33,084 nucleotides of DNA, from the NCBI GenBank assembly GCA_041740975.1, contig JBGSKV010000026.1, forward strand, positions 1-33,084, given 5' to 3'. Shown piece by piece: positions 6,641-14,427 of this stretch; the stretch's first letter is position 1, and the number at the start of each line of letters is the position of its first letter. Source of the stretch: JBGSKV01 sp041740975. Lineage in GTDB: Bacteria; Bdellovibrionota_B; Oligoflexia; Oligoflexales; JALZUQ01. Position numbers and translations under genes: made by a program. The notes below the pieces were generated by a model. It ran no database searches, was not told the origin of the DNA, and worked only from the letters and a program-made list of their open reading frames with translations.

Positions 6641-7723
6641 TTGAAGCAAGTCCGAAACATTGTTTTTGTTTGTTTGCCGTTGGCCCTGTCCTTTGGTTGC
6701 AAACAAGAAACGTCTAGTGACACGCGCACGATCACTGATAAACCCGTTATTGAAGAAGAACCGCCGAAAACTGGCGACATCAAGATCCCGGAAGTTGATG
6801 TTGAAGAACTCGACATCCCAGGCATCACGCTGGAACCTTACGACGCTTTCAAACAATGTTATGACATTTTAAAGCCTGCATACCAGTGTATCGCCATCGC
6901 TCGTCCTCTCAAGGCTACGACCCCCAACAAAGTCGGCAAAGTTTCGGGCTATACTTGGATTGACATGAACAAGAATGGTCGAAAAGATTTCCAAGAGCTT
7001 CATGCTCCCACGACTATTTACCTTGATATCAATAATAACTGCGCACGTGATACAGGCGAGCCATTTGGCATTATGAAGTTGGCGACTGGATATTACGAAA
7101 TCCTTTCCACCGAAGCGGCACCTTTTCCAGAAGGTCCAGCCATAGTTCGCGTCGAAACGATGGCGCCATTGAATTCTCCAGACGGTCTAGTCAATTACAA
7201 GATTGACCTCAACGCAAAAGACGAGTTTACCAATGTAAACTTTGCTTTTGCTCCTGACGTTGTGTCGCGAAGCACCGCTCCCGCATCTTATGGTGTTGCC
7301 GAGCACGTGTTGCAAGTGACTTTGAACAGAGTTCTCGGTACCAAAGCTCGAGCGTCGGAAGGACCTGCGTCCTGTGTGAATGACGGCGTCGAGTTTCCGG
7401 CCGAACCACTGAAGTTTGGCACCAAGCAAAAAGTGAAGCTAAAGTTTGGCGCAAACTCACTAACCGTGATTGGCTGGATTGACTTTAATGCCAACGGACA
7501 GTTTGAACAATCTGAGCGCATCATTGGTGCGCCGGGCGCGAAGTTCGGTGTGGGTACGTCCACTGGTGAGACAACATTTGAGTTTGATGTGCCCGCCAAC
7601 ACAACGGGTCAGGCTACGGTAAAAACTTGGTCAAGATTTCGCTACGGACTCACCGACACGCTTCCAACTGGACGCTCATCGCACGGCGAAGTGGAAGACC
7701 ACGAAGTCACTCTTTCAAACTAA
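6641..7723 (+). CDS. Surface lipoprotein with SdrD-B-like and GEVED domains (copy 2)
   Basis: A 360-residue paralogue of the preceding gene. Start chosen at TTG 6641, with TTTGGAGAG ideally spaced. A GTG at 6635 is possible but would overlap the ribosome-binding site. The leader MKQVRNIVFVCLPLALSFGC carries a lipobox (Cys20). The mature region repeats the same architecture: acidic linker with KIPEVDVEELDIPGI, an SdrD-B-like module (SGYTWIDMNKNGRKDFQE, YLDINNNCARDTGEP) and a C-terminal half with GWIDFNANGQFEQSER ending HGEVEDHEVTLSN. Note GEVEDH instead of GEVEDY. Probably exported and lipid-anchored. The role is inferred to be in surface structure or adhesion, with possible co-expression with motility genes. 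Confidence 0.8.
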   Translation: MKQVRNIVFVCLPLALSFGCKQETSSDTRTITDKPVIEEEPPKTGDIKIPEVDVEELDIPGITLEPYDAFKQCYDILKPAYQCIAIARPLKATTPNKVGKVSGYTWIDMNKNGRKDFQELHAPTTIYLDINNNCARDTGEPFGIMKLATGYYEILSTEAAPFPEGPAIVRVETMAPLNSPDGLVNYKIDLNAKDEFTNVNFAFAPDVVSRSTAPASYGVAEHVLQVTLNRVLGTKARASEGPASCVNDGVEFPAEPLKFGTKQKVKLKFGANSLTVIGWIDFNANGQFEQSERIIGAPGAKFGVGTSTGETTFEFDVPANTTGQATVKTWSRFRYGLTDTLPTGRSSHGEVEDHEVTLSN

Positions 7724-7879
7724 ATCTTTTAACGGCAACTCAAGCCTCACAACTCCTCAAACTATGAGCAACTTTTGCTTATTCTTTCTGATTTCTTAAA
7801 CCGGACGAGTTATACTCGGCGCCATCTCGTCGATAGGACTGGATAAGCATCCGTAAATTTTCATTTTTTGGGATTGTGC

Positions 7880-9610
7880 GTGGATCAAATCGGAACCTCA
7901 CTTGCTCGCCTTGGTCGAAGCGTTCGTCACGCTGGTCGACTCGCACAAATTTTGAATGTGTTTACGCGGCATGGATTTTGGTCTGTGATCGAAACCACAA
8001 AGTTTAGCCGTTGGCTTTCGCAAGAACAGAAACAAGAAATCGAAGACTCGCGTCAGCACACGGAACAAATCCCGCTCGATCCTCAGATCGTTTCGAAAAA
8101 AGCCGTACACTTTCGCCAAGCCCTTGAAGAGCTCGGACCATCATTTATAAAACTTGGACAAGTTTTGGCGACGCGACGTGATTTGCTTCCGGAAAGTTGG
8201 ACGGTCGAACTCGAAAAGTTTCACTCCGCCGTTGAGCCACTGCCTTATTCCGAAATCCTCAAAGTTCTCAGAAAAGAACTTGGCGATGCCAAGCTCAAAG
8301 ACTTTAAAGAAATTGTCGCCAAACCGATTGCTGCTGGATCCATCGGCCAAGTTCATAAAGCGATACTGCAAAACGGTAACGAAATCGTCCTCAAAATCCA
8401 GCGTCCCGGCATAGCCGAACAAATCGAAGCCGATTGCCAGCTGATGGCGGTGATGGCATCGGCCCTTGAAAAATATTTTCCAGAATTACGCTATCTTCGC
8501 CCGACCATTATTATTCGGGAGTTTGAGCGTGCGATCACCAGCGAACTCGATTTTATTCGGGAAGCCAGTAACACCACAAAAATTGCTCTGAACTTCAAAG
8601 ACGACGAGAACATCGTCATCCCAAAAGTTTATTGGGACTACACGAACCCTTGTGTTCTTGCGCTTGAATATATTGAAGGCGTGAACCCAACCGACAAAAA
8701 AGCCATCACGGAAAAAGGTTACGATCCAGGGCTCATCATGGAACGTGGCTGCAATATGTTTTTGCAAATGGTTTATATCGACGGTTTGTTTCATGGTGAT
8801 TTGCACCCTGGAAATATTCTCGTCATGGAAGGCAATCGCATTGGTCTTTTGGACTTTGGTATCGCCATCCGTCTGAACCGCGTCACCCGCGAAAACCTCG
8901 CCGGCTTGTTTGCGGGACTTATCGAAGAAGATTATGAGTCGGTTGTCAGCTGTTTTGCCGAGCTATCCCGTCCAGGGCCAGGTTTTGACAAAGACGCGTT
9001 CGAACATGCCGTTGCCAATACTGTTTCGCCTTATGTTGGACTCGAACTTTCGCAGGTGCAGTCGGGTAGTTTGATGTGGAACCTCGCGTCGATTGCGGCC
9101 CGCTACAACGCGCCTCTGCCAGGCGATCTCGTCATTTTCCTAAAAACTATGGCGACGTTTGAAGGTATTGGTCGACAGCTGGATCCCGGCTTTGACTTGA
9201 TGGGAGTGTGTCAGAAATACGCCCAAAAAATCGTCGCCAAACTTTACAACCCAGACGTCCTCAAAAAAGACGCTATGCGTGTAGCCCGTGATATGTCGAA
9301 CCTTGCGCGTTACGCACCAACACAAGTGCGAAGGTTGCTGGATTCGGCCATCGACGGTCAGTTCCACATGCAGATTCAGATCCGCGAAGTTCGCGTCCTC
9401 GCTATCGTTCTTAAAAAAGCCGCCTCCCAAATCGCCGTCAGTATGATCATTGGCGCGCTTGTGATTGGCTCATCGATTCTGAGTTTTGCCTATCGCCAAG
9501 GCGAAGGCGGCAGACATCTTTCACACTTTGGCGTTGCTGGTTTTTCACTTGCTGCCATCCTTGGTTTATATGTGGTTTATTCAACTTTCTTTGGTCGCAT
9601 TAAGCGATGA
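7880..9610 (+). CDS. UbiB/AarF (ABC1/ADCK) family atypical kinase
   Basis: A protein of about 576 residues. Diagnostic ABC1 motifs, numbered from GTG 7880, are the KxGQ motif in FIKLGQVLATR (91-94), the Ala-rich nucleotide loop AAGSIGQVHKA, the ATP-site Lys in VLKIQRPG (172), ELDFIREA, the catalytic-loop equivalent HGDLHPGN (305-312) and the DFG equivalent LLDFG (323-327). Two hydrophobic helices close the protein, as in bacterial UbiB. UbiB-type proteins support ubiquinone biosynthesis at the inner membrane through ATPase activity. No other ubi gene is nearby, so this may be a paralogue of unknown target. The start is uncertain: TTG at 7868 or 7874 is also in frame. GGGA seven bases before GTG 7880 favours this one. 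Confidence 0.85.
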   Translation: MDQIGTSLARLGRSVRHAGRLAQILNVFTRHGFWSVIETTKFSRWLSQEQKQEIEDSRQHTEQIPLDPQIVSKKAVHFRQALEELGPSFIKLGQVLATRRDLLPESWTVELEKFHSAVEPLPYSEILKVLRKELGDAKLKDFKEIVAKPIAAGSIGQVHKAILQNGNEIVLKIQRPGIAEQIEADCQLMAVMASALEKYFPELRYLRPTIIIREFERAITSELDFIREASNTTKIALNFKDDENIVIPKVYWDYTNPCVLALEYIEGVNPTDKKAITEKGYDPGLIMERGCNMFLQMVYIDGLFHGDLHPGNILVMEGNRIGLLDFGIAIRLNRVTRENLAGLFAGLIEEDYESVVSCFAELSRPGPGFDKDAFEHAVANTVSPYVGLELSQVQSGSLMWNLASIAARYNAPLPGDLVIFLKTMATFEGIGRQLDPGFDLMGVCQKYAQKIVAKLYNPDVLKKDAMRVARDMSNLARYAPTQVRRLLDSAIDGQFHMQIQIREVRVLAIVLKKAASQIAVSMIIGALVIGSSILSFAYRQGEGGRHLSHFGVAGFSLAAILGLYVVYSTFFGRIKR

Positions 9611-9680
9611 CGCTATACAGCTTTCCCCGAATTCGCTAACATTAAAGTCTCATTAATTCGACTACTCAAGGGGTGAGACC

Positions 9681-10268
9681 ATGTGGTTATTGATAACTAT
9701 CGTTGCTGTTTTATTTGTCGTGATCATGGCCGTTGGAATTTACAATAGTCTCGTCTCCCTGCGTAACCGTTACAAAAATGCTTTCGCCCAAATCGATGTT
9801 CAACTGAAACGTCGTTATGATTTGATTCCGAACCTTGTCGAAATTGCCAAGAAGTATATGGCGCACGAACGCGAGACACTCGAAGCTGTGATTAAAGCCA
9901 GAAACAACGCACTCGCCGCAAGCAAAGCAGCCAATAATAATCCAGGAGATCCGAAAGCCATGCAAGCTTTGATGGGCGCAGAAGCTGCCCTCGGCAAATC
10001 CATGGGCGGAATCTTCGCGCTCGCCGAAGCTTATCCTGATATCAAAGCTGATCAAACGATGATGCAGTTAACCGAAGAAATCACTTCTACCGAAAACAAA
10101 ATCGCTTTCGCGCGGCAAGCTTTTAACGATGCAGTCATGACTTACAACATCAAAACAGAAACTTTTCCGAGTAATATATTCGCGCGTATGTACAACTTCA
10201 AAGAAGCCGCTTTGTTTGAAGTGACCAATCCAACTGAGCGTGAACCCGTAAAAGTTAGCTTTGCGTAG
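9681..10268 (+). CDS. lemA: LemA family protein
   Basis: A 195-residue protein with one N-terminal membrane helix (WLLITIVAVLFVVIMAVGIY). The LemA signature follows: YNSLVSLRNRYKNAFAQIDV, then QLKRRYDLIPNLVEIAKKYM, then a four-helix bundle with AIKARNNA-like repeats. LemA proteins are membrane-anchored helical proteins of unclear function, often encoded next to an M48 peptidase or TPM-domain protein. That arrangement is seen here, with the M48 gene starting 13 bases downstream. AAGGGGTG precedes the ATG. Length and order are typical, and operon membership with the peptidase is very likely. Confidence 0.92.
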   Translation: MWLLITIVAVLFVVIMAVGIYNSLVSLRNRYKNAFAQIDVQLKRRYDLIPNLVEIAKKYMAHERETLEAVIKARNNALAASKAANNNPGDPKAMQALMGAEAALGKSMGGIFALAEAYPDIKADQTMMQLTEEITSTENKIAFARQAFNDAVMTYNIKTETFPSNIFARMYNFKEAALFEVTNPTEREPVKVSFA

Positions 10269-10281
10269 GTAGCCCCACAAG

Positions 10282-12294
10282 ATGGATTTTTTTGGCGAAC
10301 AGGACCGAGCAAAACGCAACACCTGGTGGCTGTTGGTGTTATTCTGCACGGTATTAGTTGTGATATCAGGCGTGGTTTTGGCTGGTTTATGGGCTTATTT
10401 TCCTGCCTTCTTTTGCCAAGGTGGCTTTAATGGAAGTAACTCTAACCTTAAAGATCGACTCTGCTTCGATAACATGAATCTCAAAAATGTCGTATCGACC
10501 GTCACGGCGATTGTTTCGTTTCTCGCGATGATGTCCGTGTGGAAGTACGCACAGATTTCCTCCGGTGGAAAAATCGTAGCCGAAGCGATGGGTGGCCGCC
10601 AGATTAATACCGCCTCCAAAACGGACAAGGAAAAACGCCTCCTCAATGTTGTCGAAGAGATTTCCATTGCCGCCGGTTGTCCGGTTCCACTTGTCTACAT
10701 AATTGATTCATCTTCGATCAACGCGTTTGCGGCTGGAACAACGTTACAAAATGCTGTCATTGGCGTCACGTCGGGTGCAGTTGAGCATTTTACGCGTGAC
10801 GAGCTGCAAGCAGTCATTGGACATGAGTTTAGTCATATCCTCAATGGCGATATGAAACTAAATATGAACTTGATCGGCGCCTGTTACGGCATCCTCGGTT
10901 TTTACTATATCGGCCGATCGTTCTTTCGCATTCGCGGTGGAAGTAAAAGCGGCAAAAGTGGTGGTCATCCTTATTTGCTAGTGGCAGGTTTAGGTCTCAT
11001 GGTTGTGGGGGGGCTTGGCTTCTTTTTTGGCTCTCTTATCAAAGCGGGCGTTTCCCGTCAGCGTGAGTTTCTGGCTGACGCATCGGCGGTGCAGTTCACG
11101 CGAAATCCTGGTTCCATGGAAAACGCTCTCAAAAAAACGGCTTCGGTGGGATCGGTTCTCACCTCTCGCAACGCCGCCGAATACAGTCATATGTTTTTTT
11201 CCGATGGCTTAAAGCGTTTCATTGGAGGGATTTTTTCGACTCATCCTCCGCTTAATCTCCGACTCAAAAAGATTAATCCTCGTTTTCGCGATTCGGATCT
11301 TGAAAAGTTTTCGAACAATTATTCATTGCCTGTATCCAACGATTTGGCAGCCGCAGTCTCCGGATTGATGCCTCTTGGTGACGCGGCCTCTGAACGAGTC
11401 CTGCCACCAGAGACTGCGCAAAAATCATCACCATCTCATGCGTCATCCGTTGGACATAAACCGGCGGACATTGTGCATACAGCCGGAGTGGTCACGCCTG
11501 AAGCGGAAGAAGAAGCGAAAAAAATGCTGAGTGGGCTTGATCCAGAGCTTACAAAGAATGCGCGCGAACCCTACGGCGCCCGCGCGCTTGTCTTTGCGCT
11601 TCTTATAAATGAAAACAAAGCGTCGATCCCCGCTCAAAGCAAAATCATTTCTCGCTTATGTGGTCCCGATGTTCTGCAGCTCGTCGAAAAAATTATTCCA
11701 TTGGTGGAAGGGCAGTATGAAATTCGACTGCCGCTTATCGACCTTAGCCTTCCGGCCCTCAGGAACTTATCACTCGGGCAGACACATGTATTTCTCGAAA
11801 CACTAGAGAGACTGGTGGACGAAGATAAAGAAATATCTTTATTTGAGTTTACGCTTTATACCGTTGTGAAGTTTAATCTTCACAAGCAAGCCAAAATAGG
11901 ACTCAGAAAGACTTTGCCGAAGCTCGGCACGGAAGAATCCATTGCGCGACTGATATCGGTCGTTGTTCATGCCAGCAGCAGCAGACTAAAAGATCCACTC
12001 AGTCCGTTGCAGCTGGAAGTTTACCGCCATACCTTGCGTAGTTTTCCCAGAGCGCATGCATACCTACAGTCGGTACCCGAATGGGATGTAACAAAGCTCG
12101 AGGGCGCGCTCTTTAAGGCCTCTACCTTTACATTTGAGCAGAAAAAATTTGTTCTGGAGAGGCTAGCCGAAGCGGCCGCCGCCGATGATTATATTGATAT
12201 CAAAGAAGTCGAGATTATTCGGGGCATCGGCGATCGCCTGGCCTGTCCGATACCACCTATCGCCATGCAAGTCAGACAAATAGCTGTAGCTTGA
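10282..12294 (+). CDS. M48 family zinc metallopeptidase (HtpX-like) with TerB-like C-terminal region
   Basis: A 670-residue membrane peptidase. Hydrophobic helices lie at about 15-40, 70-88, 193-210 and 230-255. The zinc-binding motif is HEFSH (181-185), with the third ligand Glu262 in SRQREFLAD. INAFAAG and the DELQAVIGHEFSHILNGD block are typical of M48B/HtpX. It is more than twice the length of E. coli HtpX (about 290). The extra part (about 340-670) holds a low-complexity Ser/Ala linker and a helical region whose end (LAEAAAADDYIDIKEVEIIRGIG) resembles acidic TerB/DjlA-type bundles. Likely role: quality control of membrane proteins together with LemA. Confidence 0.88.
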   Translation: MDFFGEQDRAKRNTWWLLVLFCTVLVVISGVVLAGLWAYFPAFFCQGGFNGSNSNLKDRLCFDNMNLKNVVSTVTAIVSFLAMMSVWKYAQISSGGKIVAEAMGGRQINTASKTDKEKRLLNVVEEISIAAGCPVPLVYIIDSSSINAFAAGTTLQNAVIGVTSGAVEHFTRDELQAVIGHEFSHILNGDMKLNMNLIGACYGILGFYYIGRSFFRIRGGSKSGKSGGHPYLLVAGLGLMVVGGLGFFFGSLIKAGVSRQREFLADASAVQFTRNPGSMENALKKTASVGSVLTSRNAAEYSHMFFSDGLKRFIGGIFSTHPPLNLRLKKINPRFRDSDLEKFSNNYSLPVSNDLAAAVSGLMPLGDAASERVLPPETAQKSSPSHASSVGHKPADIVHTAGVVTPEAEEEAKKMLSGLDPELTKNAREPYGARALVFALLINENKASIPAQSKIISRLCGPDVLQLVEKIIPLVEGQYEIRLPLIDLSLPALRNLSLGQTHVFLETLERLVDEDKEISLFEFTLYTVVKFNLHKQAKIGLRKTLPKLGTEESIARLISVVVHASSSRLKDPLSPLQLEVYRHTLRSFPRAHAYLQSVPEWDVTKLEGALFKASTFTFEQKKFVLERLAEAAAADDYIDIKEVEIIRGIGDRLACPIPPIAMQVRQIAVA

Positions 12295-12331
12295 CCCGAA
12301 GTTTGATAGTAGAAATGACTATTCTTATTTT

Positions 12332-13273
12332 GTGAATACGGGAGCCATCCCCATCAGATGGACTCGGACAGGTTCAAATTTGACCCAGCGCGAATGGAAA
12401 AATTCTGTGACACGAGACTGCACCGGGCAGTTCGATATTCGATTTGGCATGAACGTTGTGCCAAATGTAAAGCCACTGCGCGCAGTCGTTTTTGTTAGTG
12501 GCCGCAACGAGTGGATCGAAAAATACGATTTTCTTCCATCACTTTTACCTTTACGCCCTGATACGGTTTACCTGAGTTGGGATCACCGCGGCCAAGGTCA
12601 GTCCGGTGGAGATCTCGCTAACGTTTCGACCTACGATCATTACGCCAAAGATGTGCAAGTCGTTTTGAAAGCTTCGGGCATTGAAGCGCTTCCATACGTT
12701 ATGATTTGTCATTCGATGGGTAGCCTCATTGCGCTTTATAGTTATATGAAGGGTTACATCAATCCGAAAGCCTTGGTTCTTTGTTCACCGCTTTTGGAGT
12801 TGCCGAATCAACCGGTTCCGCGCCATCTTGCCAGGCCCATCTCGAAGCTCGCGACTTTGATCGGTATGGGCTCGCTGAGTACGTTGGCCGATAAACATCG
12901 TCATCGTCCCTTTAAGTTTAATAAACTCACGCACGACAAAGAAATTTATAAGCGCAATTTGAAGAGTGACAAGCCGAACTCCGGCGCGCGTTTCGAATGG
13001 GTGCGTCGCACGTTTGAAGCCATTGATTATGTCTATGCGGCCGCCAATCTCAAGAAGCTCAAAATCCCAGTTTATATTCAAGCCGCCGGCAAGGAGTCAG
13101 TAGTCGATAACATTGGTCTCAAAAACTGGTGTTCGCGTGCCGAACATTATGCCGATACCGAAATCACGGCGACAGTCATCCCCGGTGCTTTGCACGAATT
13201 GTTTTCCGAGGCGGAGCAGTACCGCAAACCTGCCCTTGAAAACGTGCGAAAATGGGTGGGTAAGTATTTATAA
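12332..13273 (+). CDS. Alpha/beta hydrolase, lysophospholipase/monoacylglycerol lipase type
   Basis: A 313-residue serine hydrolase. LSWDHRGQGQSGG (about 81-93) is the oxyanion-side motif of PldB/MGL-like enzymes. The nucleophile elbow is CHSMG, with Ser128. His in VIPGALHELFSE near the C-terminus completes the triad. No signal peptide, so it is probably cytoplasmic or membrane-associated. Substrate is not determined; lysophospholipids or monoacylglycerols are typical for the family. The GTG at 12332 has no clear ribosome-binding site, and a downstream TTG (12380) is an alternative. The stop overlaps the ATG of the next gene (TAATG), so the two are translationally coupled. Confidence 0.82.
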   Translation: MNTGAIPIRWTRTGSNLTQREWKNSVTRDCTGQFDIRFGMNVVPNVKPLRAVVFVSGRNEWIEKYDFLPSLLPLRPDTVYLSWDHRGQGQSGGDLANVSTYDHYAKDVQVVLKASGIEALPYVMICHSMGSLIALYSYMKGYINPKALVLCSPLLELPNQPVPRHLARPISKLATLIGMGSLSTLADKHRHRPFKFNKLTHDKEIYKRNLKSDKPNSGARFEWVRRTFEAIDYVYAAANLKKLKIPVYIQAAGKESVVDNIGLKNWCSRAEHYADTEITATVIPGALHELFSEAEQYRKPALENVRKWVGKYL

Positions 13274-14193
13274 TGGATAGTATCCCAAATATTGGCGAAG
13301 TGGCTGCCATCGGAGCCGCGGTTGTCTGGTCTTGTTCCATCGTTGCCTTCAAATATTTTGGCGACGGCATCAGTTCCGGCCGTCTCAATCTTATGAAGAA
13401 TTCCATCGCTGGATTTTTACTTCTCGTCACATCATTTGCTTTGTCGGTGAACTGGCCGACCGAATCAAAGGTTTGGCTTTGGATGTCCATATCGGGAGTC
13501 ATTGGCTTAGCAGCCGGCGATACGGCCGGATTTTTCTGCATGAAAGTTTTGGGAGCGCAGGCATCGGCAGCTCTGCAGCTTTTGATTCCACCGTTTACGG
13601 TGCTCATGGCGATCATATCAATCCACGAAACACTTTCTTTAACTCAACAACTCGGAATGGCGATCACTATTTTATGTATAGGTGGGGCACTATATTTTCG
13701 TAGTTCGTTTCCGCGTTGGCAGGGACTCGATCGCAAACTTATGTTTAAGGGCATCTTGGCCGGCGTTTTTTCGGCAGCTTGTCAGGGCGTTAGTATCGTC
13801 AGTGCTCGTCACGCGATGTCGGTCGAAGTGGATCCGTTTGCGGGAACCACGATTCGACTTGGTGCTTCCGTGGTGGCGCTTGTTTTAGTAGCGCAACTGA
13901 CCAATCTTCGGCGCAAGCGTGTTGTAGATATGGCTGGAGAAGTGGTGCAACCACTCACTTTCCTGAAATTTTCCGGAATCGCGGCCGCTTCGTTTGTCGG
14001 TTCCTATATAGGTCTTACTCTTTTGTCGATCAGCGCGACGCATGCGAAAGCCGGCGTCACCGCTTCTTTGGCGGCAACGGTGCCGATTTGGATTATCCCC
14101 GTTTCTTACGTATTTTTGGGTGAACGAGCGAGTTGGCGCAGTGTGGGCTGTACGGTCTTCGCGTTGGTTGGTGTCTTCCTTATATTTATTTAA
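13273..14193 (+). CDS. EamA/DMT superfamily transporter
   Basis: A 306-residue integral membrane protein with about ten hydrophobic helices arranged as two EamA repeats (about 1-140 and 155-306). These are typical of drug/metabolite transporters in the inner membrane. Recognisable parts are the opening IGEVAAIGAAVVWSCSIVAFK, GLAAGDTAGFFCMKVLGAQASAALQLL in repeat 1 and ASLAATVPIWIIPVSYVFLGE in repeat 2. Substrate cannot be told from sequence. It starts on the stop codon of the alpha/beta hydrolase (TAATG), so the two proteins may act on related compounds. Confidence 0.88.
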   Translation: MDSIPNIGEVAAIGAAVVWSCSIVAFKYFGDGISSGRLNLMKNSIAGFLLLVTSFALSVNWPTESKVWLWMSISGVIGLAAGDTAGFFCMKVLGAQASAALQLLIPPFTVLMAIISIHETLSLTQQLGMAITILCIGGALYFRSSFPRWQGLDRKLMFKGILAGVFSAACQGVSIVSARHAMSVEVDPFAGTTIRLGASVVALVLVAQLTNLRRKRVVDMAGEVVQPLTFLKFSGIAAASFVGSYIGLTLLSISATHAKAGVTASLAATVPIWIIPVSYVFLGERASWRSVGCTVFALVGVFLIFI

Positions 14194-14197
14194 ATTG

Positions 14198-14274
14198 TCA
14201 TCCTGCTTCCGTCATTCAGAGCCGTAGGCGAAGAATCTCCCGTCCGTCATTCAGAGCGAAGCGAAGAATCTCCT
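14198..14274. repeat. Dispersed GTCATTCAGAGCG...GAAGAATCTCC repeat, two and a half tandem copies
   Basis: A partial head GTCATCCTGCTTCC (14198-14211) is followed by two copies, GTCATTCAGAGCC...AAGAATCTCC (14211-14240) and GTCATTCAGAGCGAAGCGAAGAATCTCCT (14246-14274). They have the same orientation as copies at 105 and 1843. Location is intergenic, after the EamA transporter gene. Confidence 0.65.
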
Positions 14275-14427
14275 ATTTTCTCTCATCATTCTCCTATCTT
14301 TACCCATTCGCCTACCCTAGAGCTTTTAGCCCAAAATTGTTATAGTGCAAGGTGTGTCAGCAGCCTTGCCATTGGCTATTTGCATATTATTTTGTCTGTT
14401 GGTTTGATTCGTAAAAAAAGGGGCCCT

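Larger units (their letters stand above)
5269..7723 (+). repeat. Diverged tandem duplication of a lipoprotein gene with its promoter
   Basis: Unit 1 runs from about 5269 to 6471 and unit 2 from about 6529 to 7723. Both units begin with GCAACCCCTTAAAA, then AGAAAAGCTCA, then CCGATAA, then TTTGGAGAG and a TTG start. The spacing is almost the same: 100 against 101 bases from the end of GCAACCCCTTAA to the start codon. The coding parts align end to end with many substitutions, so the duplication is old. The left breakpoint lies inside the 3' end of the DUF2721 gene. Confidence 0.75.

Noticed and set aside
12888..12895. GCCGATAA inside the alpha/beta hydrolase gene as a sigma-28 promoter
   Set aside because: Within coding sequence, no matching -35 box was seen at the right spacing and no gene starts downstream nearby.
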